Shown: positions 11,707-24,197 of the stretch, piece by piece
Numbering within the stretch: position 1 is the first letter of the stretch
How the letters are laid out: the number at the start of each line of letters is the position of its first letter
Assembly (NCBI GenBank): GCA_013146195.2
Contig: CM028377.1
Span: 160,406,302 to 160,470,301, forward strand
Reading direction: 5' to 3'
DNA length: 64,000 bases
Origin: Codonopsis lanceolata
Lineage: Eukaryota > Streptophyta > Magnoliopsida > Asterales > Campanulaceae
The notes under the pieces: model-generated
Database searches by the model: none
What the model saw: the letters and a program-made list of their open reading frames with translations, nothing else
What the model was told of the DNA's origin: nothing
Translations under genes and position numbers: made by a program

Positions 11707-12106
11707 GTTTTTTGATAAGTAATAATAATATAAAAAAGCATCAAAACAGGTGATGTGGCCTTTGTACACTAGGAGTAAACTTTACCAAAAGAATTAGCCA
11801 ATATCTATAATATTTATAAAATCTACAATAGAACTGTTAGGGCTGGGAGTGGAATGATTTGCCACGGAAGACCAAAAAAGAAGTGTGTGAACCAACAAAT
11901 TCTTCGGGACTGACATTTCCTCATTATCAAAGGCCCTATGGTTTCTTTCTCTCCATAGAGTCCAGCACACTCCCAAAAGAGCTCTCCCAAAAACGGTTTC
12001 TCCTATTCTTGTACCCAATAGACCAGCCCCTAACGTGGTCAATAATCGACCTCGGTATGAACCCAAGTCATCTTGAGGAGCAGATGGTTCACACTCTCCC
12101 CGGTGT
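11707..12106 (-). mobile_element. Second 5'-truncated LINE fragment with target duplication
   Basis: CTTCACATTTT occurs at 11696-11706 and at 12107-12117. Between them, after poly-T and 'tgataagtaataataata', the minus strand encodes LLGVCWTLWRERNHRAFDNE (about 11930-11990), nearly the same as the LINE at 6784-6975. It belongs to the same family, inserted independently and 5'-truncated. Confidence 0.8.
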
Positions 12107-12117
12107 CTTCACATTTT

Positions 12118-15100
12118 TAGAAATTTACTTTTTATCATTTGAAGATCTGTGATTGTTTGAGGGAGAAGTTGAACCTTTCACGACTGTTTCTCCTATATAT
12201 TTAAGATTCGACAATGATAGATAACCATGTACAATTCATGGAAAGGAATACATGAATATTTTGGGACCAGGCTCGTCTTTTTCTCCTCTGAAGGAGTGGA
12301 TTCAGTATTTTACTTCCTTATGGTCTTCCATATTTTTCGCTTATCTCTTCTTTCTTTCCTTCCCTTTTTTTCTCTTGGTGGTCAGGTTTTCCTCCTGCTC
12401 TGTATCTTTCCCCCTTATCTAATATATTCTTCTTTTATCGAAAAATGTCGCTGAATTGTGCCACCATTGACAAAAATTCTAGCTTTCTACTGCAACCAGT
12501 TAAGGTAGTAAACAAGTCATTCTGAGCCGACTTTGAGATTTCTACTTATCCTTTTCTCAAGCTTGAGCTATTTTGGGAGCTGAACTATTCCCCCAAGCTC
12601 GCTTGCCAAGAAACAGCAAACTTGTGTTTGTATAATTGGTGTAATTAAAAAGTATTAAACCAAAAGCATACTTAAATTTCAATTTTTTTTTGATAATGTT
12701 GGAACCAATATTGTTGCAGATACGCTTAGCAAAGAAATCCTCATGCGAATGTGGTAGTTCCTTGACAATTAACTTACCGTTAATGTTGATAAAGAAAAAT
12801 TGTTTACTTCTCTAGTATCAATGAAATTGCGAACACGAAAGGAGCTTTTCTTTTTGCAGTAATTGTATGGTTTGTTTAGTTATTGTGTTTTCTCCTCCAG
12901 GAAACTGCATTCTTTCTTTTTCTAAGGCTGTAATTTATTTTTTAATTTTATTTTCCTTACATATTTAGCTCCCGCTTTGCAGATAAAATGCAGCTGAGAT
13001 GGTACACTGCATATACAGTATGGAGAATCTCTGTTTCAGGGCTTATCCTGGTCAATTGCTTTGACATTGAAGTTGTTCTCGTAGTGAGACCCTTATAACT
13101 TCCATTATCTTTCTCATGGTTGATAATTTAATAGTCGGGCCTAATTCCGATGAGGCAAAGTTTCTTTCTACTCATGTTTTCCTTTTATGACCTCTTGGTA
13201 TGAATTTATGACATTGTTTTATCTTCAAGGTATTTTGGTTTTTTATTTTGGGAATTTGATCTTTACTTTTCTACTCTTCTCTCTCTCCCCCCTCTCAACT
13301 TTTTCTGTGTCAATGATTTGATAGTGATATTTTTTACCTTTTGATTTTCGTTTCGTTCGATCGTACTGTGATGCATATCATTCACATACTTGAATTTGGT
13401 ATTTATTATCTTATCTTAGATTTCAGATATTCTGTCTGGACCCTATTTAGTTATTTTATTTGGTTGTTGCTGCTGTGTTGTTTTCTTTTTCTTTATTTTT
13501 GCGGTGGGAGGAGATGTGGGGGTGTCAGAAAACTACTTTTCACGCTTTTTGCTCAGGCAGGAAATACTATTTGGTATATTTCTTCTACAAGCATGGGAGA
13601 AGATCTCACTCTTTTGGATATTTTTACATAATGGGAGATTATTTTTTCCATCAAGTTTTGTTTTCATATTGGCTAAACAGCTAGATACTAAACTATGGTT
13701 CTAGTATATGTTGTATCAGAAACCAACTGCCTTTGTTTATTTCCTTTTTGGTACAATTTCGTTTATCTTTTAACTTTTGATAGCCATACTTCATGTCCCA
13801 CAGCCGATTGATTTAAAGTTGTTACGTGTGACTAGTTAACTTTGGTTTGTCTATACGAATTTTGATATCTTTCAGTACTCGACGTAAGTTGTCATGTGCG
13901 ACTAGTTTACTTATGTTTGTCTATACTAATTTTGATATCTTTAAGTTCTACTCGCTATGAGAGTCCATTTTTACTCATTAACTATGAACATGAACAAAAG
14001 TGGACACTCGTAATTTATTTGGTGTCTTTGACTTAATTTAATTATTTACATTATATTTATGAACACACAACAAAAGTTTTAATTTTTAATTTTCTTTAGG
14101 TGGTGGGGAGTGTGATATCAACATTATAAATGAAGTGATTGATGTCCTAAGCGACATTGCATGCAGAATTATATAGCTTTTATCAAAGTTTTGAGTACTG
14201 AACTTGGAGGTTGACAAAATAAAAAAAACTTGGTGGGTTGACAAATAGCTGGCTGAGTTTATAGTTGGAGATGAAAGTCTGCATTGCTTAAGGAGGCAGA
14301 GTATTACGTTGAATGATGATATATCAAGCATTTTATTGCAAGTGAAATCTTATTTTTTAAATTATTTATTCTTTTTCTTTCTATGGTTACCCTTCTTTCT
14401 GGATTGTTGGTTCTCCTACACTGCTAACTGTTGTCATCGAGTGCTTAGGTTGTTTCTGCAAACCATTTTCTCTTGTCTCGTTCTTGTCCATTTTCTTTGA
14501 AATTTACCTCCTTTTTTCGTTATTTACTCCCTTTTGCATCTATTCTTCCATGAGCTGTAACTTTTTCTATTGGAGATTTTAAATTTTTGTGCGATTTAAA
14601 TCTCTCTCTCTCTCTCTCTCTCCCACTCCCACCCAAAGCATCTATTCCCGAATGAGTGATAGGTGCAGGCTGTTGCTTATTCTGTTATTCGAGAAGCAAG
14701 TTGGTGATGGAAGCGGATGTCTGTTAAACCAGGTCAGTGGGAAATCAGGAGAAAGCTTTAGTTTTGATTGGTAGAAGAGTTGTTTTATCGTTAATGTTGT
14801 CTAAATATGTTTTGGATTAGTGAGGTACATATGATGGCTCAAGATATAACTCCCTAATGTTTCTCAGGTTGGCCTATGTGTGTGTGTGTGTGGATATATT
14901 CGATTCTGCATTGTATGTTTGCATGTTTTTTATTCATGCGACCTAGTACCTTAACAATTTTACACTGCAGTTGTATGTGTTTTGTCCCTGTTCACTTTCA
15001 TAACTGGCCTAACAATTACAATCTGAAACCCGTTAAACCATCTGAATATTACCTGAAAATTACTGGAATGAAACAAGTAGCTACCTCTGTTCATAAAAAC

Positions 15101-15118
15101 AAATACTCCACTTTTCTT
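12118..15118. other. No supported gene; T-rich, intron-like DNA
   Basis: Long T-rich stretches and isolated splice-like signals (for example 'ctttgcag' near 12981) suggest an old intron or decayed gene, but I could not assemble exons. Plus-strand frames at 13341-13704 are hydrophobic by composition. A short stretch near 12700-12750 reads NIVADTLSKE, faintly like a retroelement RNase H tail, with stops beyond. Confidence 0.35.
14601..14623. repeat. (CT)n microsatellite
   Basis: Run of CT dinucleotides. Confidence 0.9.
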
Positions 15119-15205
15119 TAAAGTCAGAATGGATGCCTCTTTCTCAAAAGCCTTCTGATTTCTTTCCCGCCAAATAGTTCAACAACCTCCTAAAAGGGTA
15201 ACTTC
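15119..15205 (-). mobile_element. LINE zf-RVT scrap
   Basis: The minus strand reads TIWRERNQKAFEKEASILTL, the conserved LINE C-terminal WRERN segment, with a stop just upstream. It is a short decayed relic, more diverged than the two copies near 11-12 kb. Confidence 0.6.
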
Positions 15206-15671
15206 TCATATACTTCCTCCTTTCTGTTAAAAAGTTTGTTATACTAATTTGAGATTTGAGATGTTTCATATTAAGAGTTTATAATTTCCTAACAATTCAT
15301 CTTTATCATTTGTTTGTATTGTAATCATTATGATTATTTTTGTAATTACGGCCATTTTCAACACAACTTATGTATCACTTACTCCTTTCGTTTGGGCAAT
15401 CCACTATTCTATTTTTGAGTGTTTTATTTTTAAAATTTAAGGTATAAAGTGTTATTTTATTACTAACGAATTATTAAATGTCTCATTTTCTTAAAAAGTT
15501 TGATTTTCAAATGGAGATACTTTGTCTGAAATGGTGAGTAATAATTAAAATTTTTAAATATAGACTTTTTGGGTGGAATGGAAATGGAAGAAGTAAAATT
15601 CTTCCTTCTACACTAGTAAAACAAATGCAAAAGAAAAGCTTTTCTCAATCGTGGTTCACATAGCCCATGAG

Positions 15672-15775
15672 TAGGGGTGATAAAATGGGTATTATGGGTA
15701 GTCATGGGTTAGCCTATTATTTATGGATAATAAACTAATTTATAATTATCCATAATATCCATTTTGCCATCCCTA
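15672..15775. mobile_element. Short hAT-like MITE, 104 bp hairpin
   Basis: The left end TAGGGGTGATAAAATGGGTA pairs with the right end (reverse complement TAGGGATGGCAAAATGGATA). The flanks CCCATGAG (15664-15671) and CCCACTAG (15776-15783) agree in 6 of 8 bases, fitting an aged 8-bp target duplication. Nearly the whole element can fold back. Confidence 0.7.
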
Positions 15776-15783
15776 CCCACTAG

Positions 15784-16723
15784 AGATTGAAGAGGTGGGA
15801 ACAAATAATTCTACAACTCACTCGCCCGGGGCTAGTAAATAAAGAGGTTAAAAAGCTTTTTGTTTTTATTTTTCAAGAAATTTTAGATGGTACCCTGAGT
15901 TTTATTTTTTAAAAAGATTCTTGACTAAATATTGTTTATACATGGTAATTATAGCCTATTACTTATTAATTTATCTAATCTAATCCATTAATTACTTAAT
16001 CCAACTCATTAATATTTTTAGGTTGAAGTGGGTAACCTGAGTTGACCCAATAATATTAAGGATTTGGGCCCAGTAGGGTTAAAGTGGATTAGATCCGTTA
16101 TCCATTTCGCCTGATTTTTTATGCTATGAATGAATGAATTTATGTTTTTTGGGTGGATAGTTGGGTTGAGACGGGTTGATCCACTTTAACCCGTTATCCG
16201 TTTCAACTAGATTCGTTGCGATCTAATCCATTTTAATCCGTTTGACATTTGAGTTTTAACAGATTTCGATACATTTCAATTAATTACACATTCCAATTTA
16301 ATTCAAATTTAACCTAACTCACTAAATTGTCGGACCTATTTATCGTGAATCTGATGGATCAAGAAAAGCAAAATCCTGCCATGCTACAAAGTGTTAGCGG
16401 TTGACAATTTCTGTCCATGTCCATTGATCTCCGCGGAGACCACTTGCTTTTTAAATGAATATGCACATCAATAATTTTCTGTCTCATAAATGAGTAGTGT
16501 TCATGAAAGTCCAATTTCATTTATGGGTATTAATGGGTGTTCATGAACATAAAAAACTTTGAAATGTTTGATTTTTGTTTTTTAAACTTTTTGTACTTGA
16601 AAATGTGAGTAATTGGTTTGTTTTGGTCCTTTTTTCTTTTCTTTTGTTCAAAAATAGAATAATCAAAGCTTTATTTATTAATCATGTTTTTCAAATTGTT
16701 ATTAGTCAAACTTAGGCTATCTC
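15784..16723. other. No gene; degenerate transposon-like sequence
   Basis: Phrases such as 'actttaacccgttatccgtt' and 'ggttaaagtggattagatcc' recur here in opposing orientations, suggesting a decayed foldback or hAT relic at about 15990-16260. Nothing codes. Confidence 0.35.
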
Positions 16724-17869
16724 CAACCAACCCCTATTTTCCAATTGGGGGGTGGGGGTTTCCAACTCCAGCCCACCCCCAAAACTTATACTACCAAATT
16801 TGGGGATGTGAATAGTTCTACCCAAAATTTGGGGTTGCACTATTTATCCACCCCAAATTTGTTATTGGTGGGATCTATGCTATATATTGATTTTTAATGA
16901 ATTATTATTAATTATTAAATGCTCAAAATTATTAAAAATATGATATTATTAATTTATATGTATTAAAAACTACAAAATATCTAATATTTGATAATATAAA
17001 TAATAAATAAATAGATAAATAAATAATAATATTATGTATTTTTAAAGTGGACTCGTTAAGTAAAACATTTCAAAATGAAATAGTGGATTCTTTATTCGGA
17101 ACGAAGACAGTATTTCCCTATTTTAAAGAAAGAGTCATTATTTTTCAAGTTTTTCTCGCAAAAAAAAAAGAAGATTTATTTTGAAAGGTTTTCAAAACAT
17201 TTATTTATCACTTTTTATTCTTTTTTCACTTCATTTTTCTTTTATTGTTTCAAAGGGATAATATGTCGTGATAAACTATGGATTACAAGAAATTTGGAGT
17301 TTGTTGTAGAGAAGATCTGTGTGTTAGTTTAGATCTGTGTGTTAATTACCAAAATTATTTATCTATACAGTATGACTGTTCCCCATGTTCGAAAAGGATT
17401 ATTCCCCTTGGATTATAAGACAAACTGAAGTTGTTAAGTCAATCAAATTGAATCAATATTTGGGAGAAAAACATCTCTTGAGTTTTCTTGATTAGGGACC
17501 CATGTGATTTAGGGAATAATTCTGCACCAAAATAAAACAGAATTATTCAAAAATCTATCTCCAACGATGCATCAAAATCGGTGCCAATTGAAAGATGATT
17601 TCTCGCAAATTGGATGCAAGCAAAGGGTGCAATATCTTTTTTGGTGTGAGTAGTAGTTGTCGGCCATGTATGAAATTATTGAAATATTCGTGTAAGAGTA
17701 AATCCCATGTAAGATCCTCTTACTTAAGTTTTTATTTTCTTATAATATGATTGAAATATTCTTTATAGTGTAAGATTTAACGAATATGGTTGAAGTCGAT
17801 TATTGTAAAAGTTGTGCTCCATTTTAGTGGGATAGTGCAATTTTTGCACCAAAATATTTAGAGATTGTC
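16724..17869. mobile_element. Possible Harbinger-like non-autonomous element
   Basis: The left end GGCTATCTCCAACC after TTA resembles the reverse complement of the right end (..AGACAATCTCTAA before TTA at about 17870). The ends are diverged, so the call is tentative. The interior is non-coding, with a palindromic 'accccaaatttg' region near 16790-16860. Confidence 0.3.
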
Positions 17870-18504
17870 TTAGTCTTTTGAGACTTGAAATCTTCTATTC
17901 TACTTCATGTTACATTATTTGTTTAATTGAATCTTAGCTTTATACGTATTTTGGAAAAATATATGGTAAAATAACAAGGACGGCTTGAAATCGTCTATCT
18001 CACTCACTGTCACATTTCTCATCTCATTTAATCTAATTTATATACGTGTTCTTGTTAATTTAATCAACCTTTTTTGTACAAGGACACTTGTAAGACTAAT
18101 ATTAAATGGGATATGAAGTGAAATAGACGATTCACAGCCAACAAGGACACATGTTGTGTTAAGATTCAATGGAAAAGAGAGTATGATAGGGGTGAGATAA
18201 AATATTTGAATATGTCCTTTTGATCCTTTTATGTTTTAAATATTTTTTAAAATATACCTGATTTGGAAAAAAATAATAAAATTAAAAATTAACACATTTT
18301 TTTTAAACATGGTTTTTCCTTTTAGGACTAATGACACATTGCTCCTTGGCTTTGAACTTTAATCACAAATTTTCCATCTTGAAAGGATATTGCGGTGTTT
18401 TAAAGTAAAATTGATTTACAATTGGTCCTTTTCATGATTGTCCGTTAGTGTTAAGTCTTGATTAAATATAAACAATTTCTACTTTCTAATACTCTCTTCT
18501 TTTT

Positions 18505-18735
18505 AATATATTTTTTTGTCAATTCCAAAATAATTGTCATGTTTTAAACTTCCTTTTTAGGCAAAAAAACTTTTACTACTTTATTTTTACTTTTTCTTCT
18601 TATTTTAATTATTGCTACGTACACAAGGTCATTAGAAAAAATTGCACATAAACCAATATTTATAAAATAATCGATTATTTTTTAAAACGATGTGATTGGT
18701 CAAATAGAATAATTATTTAAGAACTTGTAACATTT
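18505..18735. mobile_element. Stowaway-like MITE relic
   Basis: It shares phrases with the better-preserved copies at about 22305-22487 and 23281-23599: 'ccaaaataattgtc', 'tacgtacacaaggtcatt', 'cataaaccaatatttat'. The terminal repeats are eroded. Confidence 0.45.
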
Positions 18736-20341
18736 TATCATTTATTCAATTACTACTTTAGATGGTGGGGGTTTAGCTCCAACATGGGCGTGAGCATTGT
18801 GTCAACTTGCTTTTTTACGAATATTACGTTTTTACAAAAATAAGATTTTCTTAATTTTTAAAATTATATAATAAGTGATAATTTATTTTTGGAGGCCTAA
18901 AGCCCTTTCTTCATTACGCCTTACCTTTGGGCTGACTAGGGGGCTATTTGCACTCCCTCATCCTTTAAATATACCCCCTTAATCTCTCAACTTTCTATTT
19001 TACCCCACATCGCTACCTCCTGCCCTTCCCATGGCCATGAACCATCTCCTCCTTTCTTCCATTACCTCTCATTTCTTTCTCCTTCCTCTTCATTCCTCCT
19101 TTCCAAGCATGTTTCCATTCTTCTTCTTTTTTTCTTCCTATGCTCCCTTTTCTCTCTCTTCTCACATTCTTTTCTTCTTGTTTTCTTTCTTTTTCCTACT
19201 CTCTTATCTCTCATCTCCCCTTCATCCCATTTTTTCTTCAACAAAGACAGTGTCACGACCGACCCAAACTCCTATACGAATTTGAAGGAAGGAGGGAGGG
19301 GGATACTTTGGGCAAAGTAAATGAAGAAAAGAATGTGAATTCCACAGAAAATCCATAGAAAAGTAGAATAGGTTCTATGGGAAGGTCTTGGATAGAAAGG
19401 TTTGAGAGAGGGAACGGAGGTCCCGAACGTTAGGCTCAGTCAAAGACACCCAACACCCACAAACACCCCCCCCACACACACACTACCCATTTATCTCTCT
19501 AAGTTATAATTTAGACGGTGAAGAAAGAATGAAAAGGGTAATAGTAGGGGTGGAAGGAGTCTCTCTCACTAAAATACCTCTTTCTTTCTCTAAAATACTT
19601 TTCTCTCTCTCTCTAAAACATAATGAGTGTGTGATGGTGTGAGAGAGAGAAAGAGAGTTAGGTTTGTTTGGGAGGGAAAGATGATTATCATTCCCACCAT
19701 AATATTTTCCACATAGGCATCCCACATCAGACTCAAATAAGGGCAATATTGTCATCTTTTAATTTTTTTTAACGATTTTGTTTGAGATAACAATTTAAGG
19801 ACAAATATGTAAGCTAAAGTGAAGTCCACATACCAATATAAAAAATGAAAAAGATCTATCACCTTTATGTAAAGAAATGTGAAGTTCATGGACCAAATCA
19901 TATATTAATCCAAATAAAAATCAAAAAGTAAATACTTTTTGTTTTTGTTTTGGAACTTACAAAAATGGAAACCTAATCACTTTTTCCAATGGAGTATCTT
20001 TTGTAAAAAAATTAAATAATACTTCAAATCACTAACTTTTATTAGCCAAGAGTTTGCTTAAAATATCTAAAAAAAACATGTACAAGCATTCTAAGCAATC
20101 CTTAGCACATCATTGTAGCTGCAACAAATTTATGATATCAAGTTTTCTCAAGTGTTACACTGCCGCAGCTGAAAAAGTTTCTAAAAATAGTTACTCTAAT
20201 CATGGAAAGGAAATACAAAGATCATTGAAGAACATTATCCTAAAAAATACCTCATCACCATCAACTCAAGAAGGGAAACGTGTTAAGGAACAAGTCAAAT
20301 ACACCCTGCTTTGGAGGAGGTACTACTACAGATCTCCAAGT
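18736..20341. other. No gene; pyrimidine-rich DNA downstream of the acidic-protein gene
   Basis: A plus frame at 19031-19285 is Phe/Ser/Leu-rich because the DNA is CT-rich. Around 19250 'tgtcacgaccgacccaaa' resembles an LTR end, without a partner. About 20300-20341 may be 3' UTR of the minus-strand gene that ends at 20342. Confidence 0.4.
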
Positions 20342-23300
20342 TTACTTCTTTCTTTTCTTTGGGGGCTGGAGGGTTTCTTCCTCTTCATCCTCCTCTTCCT
20401 CTTCTTCTTCCTCAACTACTTCCTCATCTTCTTCCCCGCCATCATCATCGTCATCATCATCATCCTCGTCGTTGTCGTTGTTTTCATCATCCTCATTATC
20501 GTCATCCTCCTCCTCTGGGTTATCCTCATCATCCTCATCCTCATCTTCGTCATCTCCGTTTTCTTCTGCACCACCCGCCCCTCCGCCCGGGGCCCCTTTC
20601 TTTGAGTTGCTCTTATTGTTGTTAGGGTTATTGCCAAAATTTCCTTCTCCTTCAGATGACAAGTCCTCCTCGCCTTCTCCAAAGTCACCTTCCCCATCAT
20701 CGTCGTCATCATCGTCGTCTTCCTCGGCATCTAGTGGCTTGGAGGGGCATGATGTGTGATTGTCTCCTTTGATTCTAGGTTTTCCACTTAGAAGCCCTAC
20801 AGAATCCTGAAACCACAATAAGAAAGTGCAACTCTAGCATAGTCAGGGTGTGAAAGTGCAATGAAGAACAAGATGGATCATAAATGGGGAAACAAATATA
20901 GATCTTTTCTTTTTAACCATTCCTTTTTTGGGCACACTATAAAGATAGATTAACAGAATCCAGATCTTCTGTACGACTTGTGTGTACCACTTGTATACCA
21001 CTTTTTATCTTCACCATTGCATCCCAATCATTGCATCTCAACCAATGGTTGAGATGAAAAGTGGTACACACAAGTGGTACAGGAGATCTGGACTCAGATT
21101 AACAAACAAGTAAATGCAGAGGAAAACGAAAACACCGAAGGGGTTAGCAAGAACACAACACATTAAATTTGCACTTTCAAAAAGACAAAGACTTAAGAAA
21201 TACTGCCTTATACGTATTTTCTATAAGACAGATATCCCTGACCCAACTCATCGTATGTTAGTGGGCTGAACTGTGAGATAATGAGATTTCGTCATATAAT
21301 TTAGGATCCATAAGATGGTCTCAAAGAAGATCGACTCATATGAAAATGTGTATCGAAGCAAAATTTACGAAAAATGCCCTTGCACATACTATACATATAC
21401 AAAGGTACCGTTTGCTAACCAGAATACCAGATAAAGACAAACATTAGTATTTATAATACGGGAATTAATAATACTACCCTTCCCATGATATTAGTAGCTG
21501 AGGGGATTAAACTTTTTGTTCGAGTAGCAGAATTAATAATCACGAGCACAAAAACTTACCAAAGAGCCTTATTTGGTGGTATTAATCTTAGGCAAAAACT
21601 TGTGTAAGACGGTCTTACGGATATTTTTTGTAAGACAGATCCTTTTTATGTGAACTCAGTGTGTATTGATAGGTTGAGATGTAAGAGAGTGAAACTCCGT
21701 CTTACGAATCTTAATCTTATCGGGTCATTATTGTACTTGGTATTAAATACAAAATCATTATCCATAATAGCATCAATATATCCTAAAGCATAAAAATTGA
21801 AAGAATCTAATTCGATTGTAAAGATTTGTTCTTTGAAAAAGAAAAGGAAAAAGGCAAAGAAGCATAGCATTTATCAAACACAAATTATTCCTCAAAAGCA
21901 AATACAGTATTTCTCAAGTAAATAAAAAGGTGAATTGTTGTAGCCAGGTGTATTGATGCTCTGAGAAAAGACATTATTGAACCATTTATCCAAAAGTCGG
22001 CACAAGTGGACAAAGTGGCCACTTGGTCATTTTGGGCATATAATTGGGAATATTCTACCATCCTATAAGATTTTATACTAATAAAATACTTTATTTATTG
22101 ATCTTCTTTTGACTTTTCCATTCCAGGGATGGCCCACGTATCTTACTAGCACAACTTAAAAAATGAAATATATTAATTTCGTAAGAAAGAACATCGTTCA
22201 CTCATAATTTAACTCATCAATACATGATAATTTCGATAAAAAAGATCCGTCTTATAAAAAATATCTATAAAATCATCTTATCCAAAGCCTTTTTTATTTT
22301 TATTTTATCTATTTCAAAATAATTGTTCTTATTTAAAACTTTTATCTTCAAGAAAACAATTTTACTAATTTATCGTTACTATTTTTATCAATTTTATCTA
22401 TGGTCACATACATGAAAACAATTAAAAAAATCATACATTAAACCAATATTTATATTAAGACAATTATTTAAAAACGGAGGGAATATTAACTTACATGTCG
22501 AGCATGTAATAATTAATTAATTTCTACACCATCCAAACACCAATTCGAACAATAATATAAGATTTTCATGTTTTCTAAAAAAAATATTACGAACCCATCA
22601 TTGCGGTTGGATAATATTAACACAAAATATCAATTCTTAAATGTTATTAAGTTGGTGTTGATTTAGAGTTTTCATATCATTACTTGAAAAATGACAAATT
22701 TGATTATCGGTGTAAAAATATAATTAAAACAAAACAAAAAAATAATAAAAAAAATAACTATGACTACTTTTGAACCGTCACAACTGACATTAAATTATCC
22801 TGAGTTAAATAGCAACAAAAATAGAGAGAATTGACATTCCAACAAACCGACATATAGAAAATAGTTTTAATTTTCACGAATCCAATTTTATCTTCTTAAT
22901 AAAATTTCTGGTTGAGATGTTAGGATGTGATAAATCACTATGTTTACAAATTATAGCCTTTGAAACCAAAATAAATAATAAAAAAAGAACACGTTTTCTG
23001 TAAGATCATCTTACGGATCTTAATTCTTAAGACGAAACCTTATTCTCTAACAACTTAACCCATCAATATACAATGAATCAAATAAAAAGATTTATCCGCC
23101 TTACAAAAACGTAAGACCATCTTACCCAAGTTTTTAACATAAAAAAAACACAGATCTACACCTAAATGATTGTCTGTTTATGAACTTTTCGTTTGTGAGA
23201 AATATTTATCTATTTGACGTTACTTATTACTACTTTAATTTAATGATCTAGAGTTAGGAGCGAGGGAGTAATAAAATATACTACATCCGCTTCTAAATAA

Positions 23301-23430
23301 TCGATATGCTATCCTTTTTTATAAAATTCCAAAAAATTATCTTGTATTTAAACTTTCCTTTTTAGAAACATATTTTTATCAATTTAACATTATTTTTCTT
23401 CTATTTTAATTAGCATCATATGCTCAAGAG

Positions 23431-23470
<40 letters not shown>

Positions 23471-24197
23471 ATCAATACTTATAATATAAGTAAGGATAAA
23501 ATGGTAAAAGTGATCTTCTAAAAAAGTAAATTTCAAACTGAATTATTATTTTGGAACGAACGAAAAAAAAAAAAGAAAATAATTTAGGGATAGAGGGAGT
23601 ATTATGTTTCTTAATATGAGCTCCACTTGAGCAAACTTAATAAAACAAACACGGGACAAACCTTTCCTATCCTAATTATATAAGAGCTGGTCTCCTCTAA
23701 AACAATCAAACGTACCTTCAAAAGTTCCATAATTCAATCTACCAACACATGATATGACTGGTCAAAAGAATCGATCTTATATAAAACTCGCAAAATCGTC
23801 CTTTCTAAATTTTGGCTTGAAGAAAAAGAACAACACCTCAAACTAAACTAAGCCGAACTTTGCCCATCACAACAAAAATAATAATTATCAACCAATTAAT
23901 TAAAGGGATTAAAAAAAAAATCACATGCGCACGTTAGCAAAACACAGTTCGAAATTTACAAGCTCTATCAAAAAATTAAATAAATAAAATAATAAATATC
24001 GACAGTCAAACCCACCAAAGTTGGAGAGAGAGAGAGAGGGAGAGAGAGAGTGTAAGTGCTTTACTGACCTGAGAGAGAGCGAGCAGGTGCGATCTAACCA
24101 TAACTGACACAAACATGGCAGCTAAAGCTTCACCGGCGCATCTTAGCAAAGTCAGGTTAAGAGTAGCTAAACTAACTGAACCATGGTTAGTCTCCAT
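20342..24197 (-). CDS. Small, highly acidic, probably nuclear protein (two coding exons)
   Basis: Coding exons are 24197-24069 and 20806-20342. Donor CAG|GTCAGT and acceptor TTTCAG|GATTCT join in phase 0 and give about 197 residues. Exon 1 codes METNHGSVSLATLNLTLLRC, an uncharged and partly hydrophobic stretch, then MVRSHLLALSQ. Exon 2 begins DSVGLLSGKPRIKGDNH and becomes a long Asp/Glu tract (about residues 70-190) with a Gly/Asn/Ser spacer, ending PPKKRKK, a monopartite nuclear-localisation signal. Acidic tracts with an NLS occur in histone chaperone-like and nucleolar proteins; that role is inference, and I do not recognise the named family. The non-coding first exon lies at about 24645-24880. 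The 3.26-kb intron contains several MITEs. Reading frames on the opposite strand of the acidic exon are mirror artefacts. Uncertainty: a further small exon in the long intron is possible. Confidence 0.7.
21190..21370 (+). mobile_element. MITE family 'GTAAGA-TCTTAC', diverged copy 1
   Basis: It contains 'tttctataagacagat', 'aactcatcgtatgttagtggg' in part, and 'ccataagatggtctca', collinear with the copies at 21597 and 22985. Confidence 0.45.
21401..21557. mobile_element. Possible Tourist-like MITE relic
   Basis: 'GGTACCGTTTGCTAACCAG' at the left and 'acttaccaaagagcc' then TTA at the right resemble the ends of the intact MITE at 35387-35686 ('GGTGCCGTTTGGTAGCCAG' .. 'attaccaaacaagccc'). It is shorter and eroded. 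Confidence 0.4.
21597..21722 (+). mobile_element. MITE family 'GTAAGA-TCTTAC', copy 2 (best 5' end)
   Basis: Begins 'acttgtGTAAGACGGTCTTAC', in which GTAAGACNGTCTTAC is itself palindromic, and runs through 'tgtattgataggttgaga' to 'ccgtcttacgaatctt'. Confidence 0.65.
22170..22290 (-). mobile_element. MITE family 'GTAAGA-TCTTAC', copy 3
   Basis: The reverse complement contains 'ggataagatgattttat', 'ataagacggatctttttt' and 'tgtattgatgagttaa', matching copies 2 and 4. Confidence 0.55.
22305..22487. mobile_element. Stowaway-like MITE copy
   Basis: Ends in 'aaaaacggagggaatatt' (the CTCCCTCCGTT-type Stowaway terminus). Internal phrases are shared with 18505-18735 and 23281-23599. The left end is eroded. 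Confidence 0.5.
22985..23135 (-). mobile_element. MITE family 'GTAAGA-TCTTAC', copy 4 (both ends present)
   Basis: The left side has 'GTAAGATCATCTTACGGATC' and the right side 'GTAAGACCATCTTACCCAAG', giving a foldback of about 150 bp. Confidence 0.65.
23281..23599. mobile_element. Stowaway-like MITE with TA target site, 319 bp
   Basis: The left end CTACATCCGCTTCTAAATAA and the right end reverse complement CTCCCTCTATCCCTAAATTA are imperfect inverted repeats, flanked by TA at 23279-23280 and 23600-23601. A (TA)n tract occupies about 23434-23467. Confidence 0.6.
23690..23815 (-). mobile_element. MITE family 'GTAAGA-TCTTAC', diverged copy 5
   Basis: The reverse complement reads 'tatataagatcgattctttt' and 'atgtgttggtagattgaatt', collinear with the other copies but eroded at the ends. 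Confidence 0.4.
24026..24050. repeat. (GA)n microsatellite
   Basis: GA/GGA repeats just inside the donor side of the acidic gene's long intron. Confidence 0.85.

Noticed and set aside
12700..12850. Retroelement RNase H (NIVADTLSKE)
   Set aside because: Only about ten residues look right, then stops; too short to support.
19031..19285. Plus-strand Phe/Leu/Ser ORF resembling a signal or membrane protein
   Set aside because: The composition follows from CT-rich DNA; no homologous domain, splice or promoter support.
20280..20759. Plus-strand Ser-rich and His-rich ORFs
   Set aside because: They are the complement of the Asp/Glu-rich exon on the minus strand, which alone has proper splice borders and an NLS.
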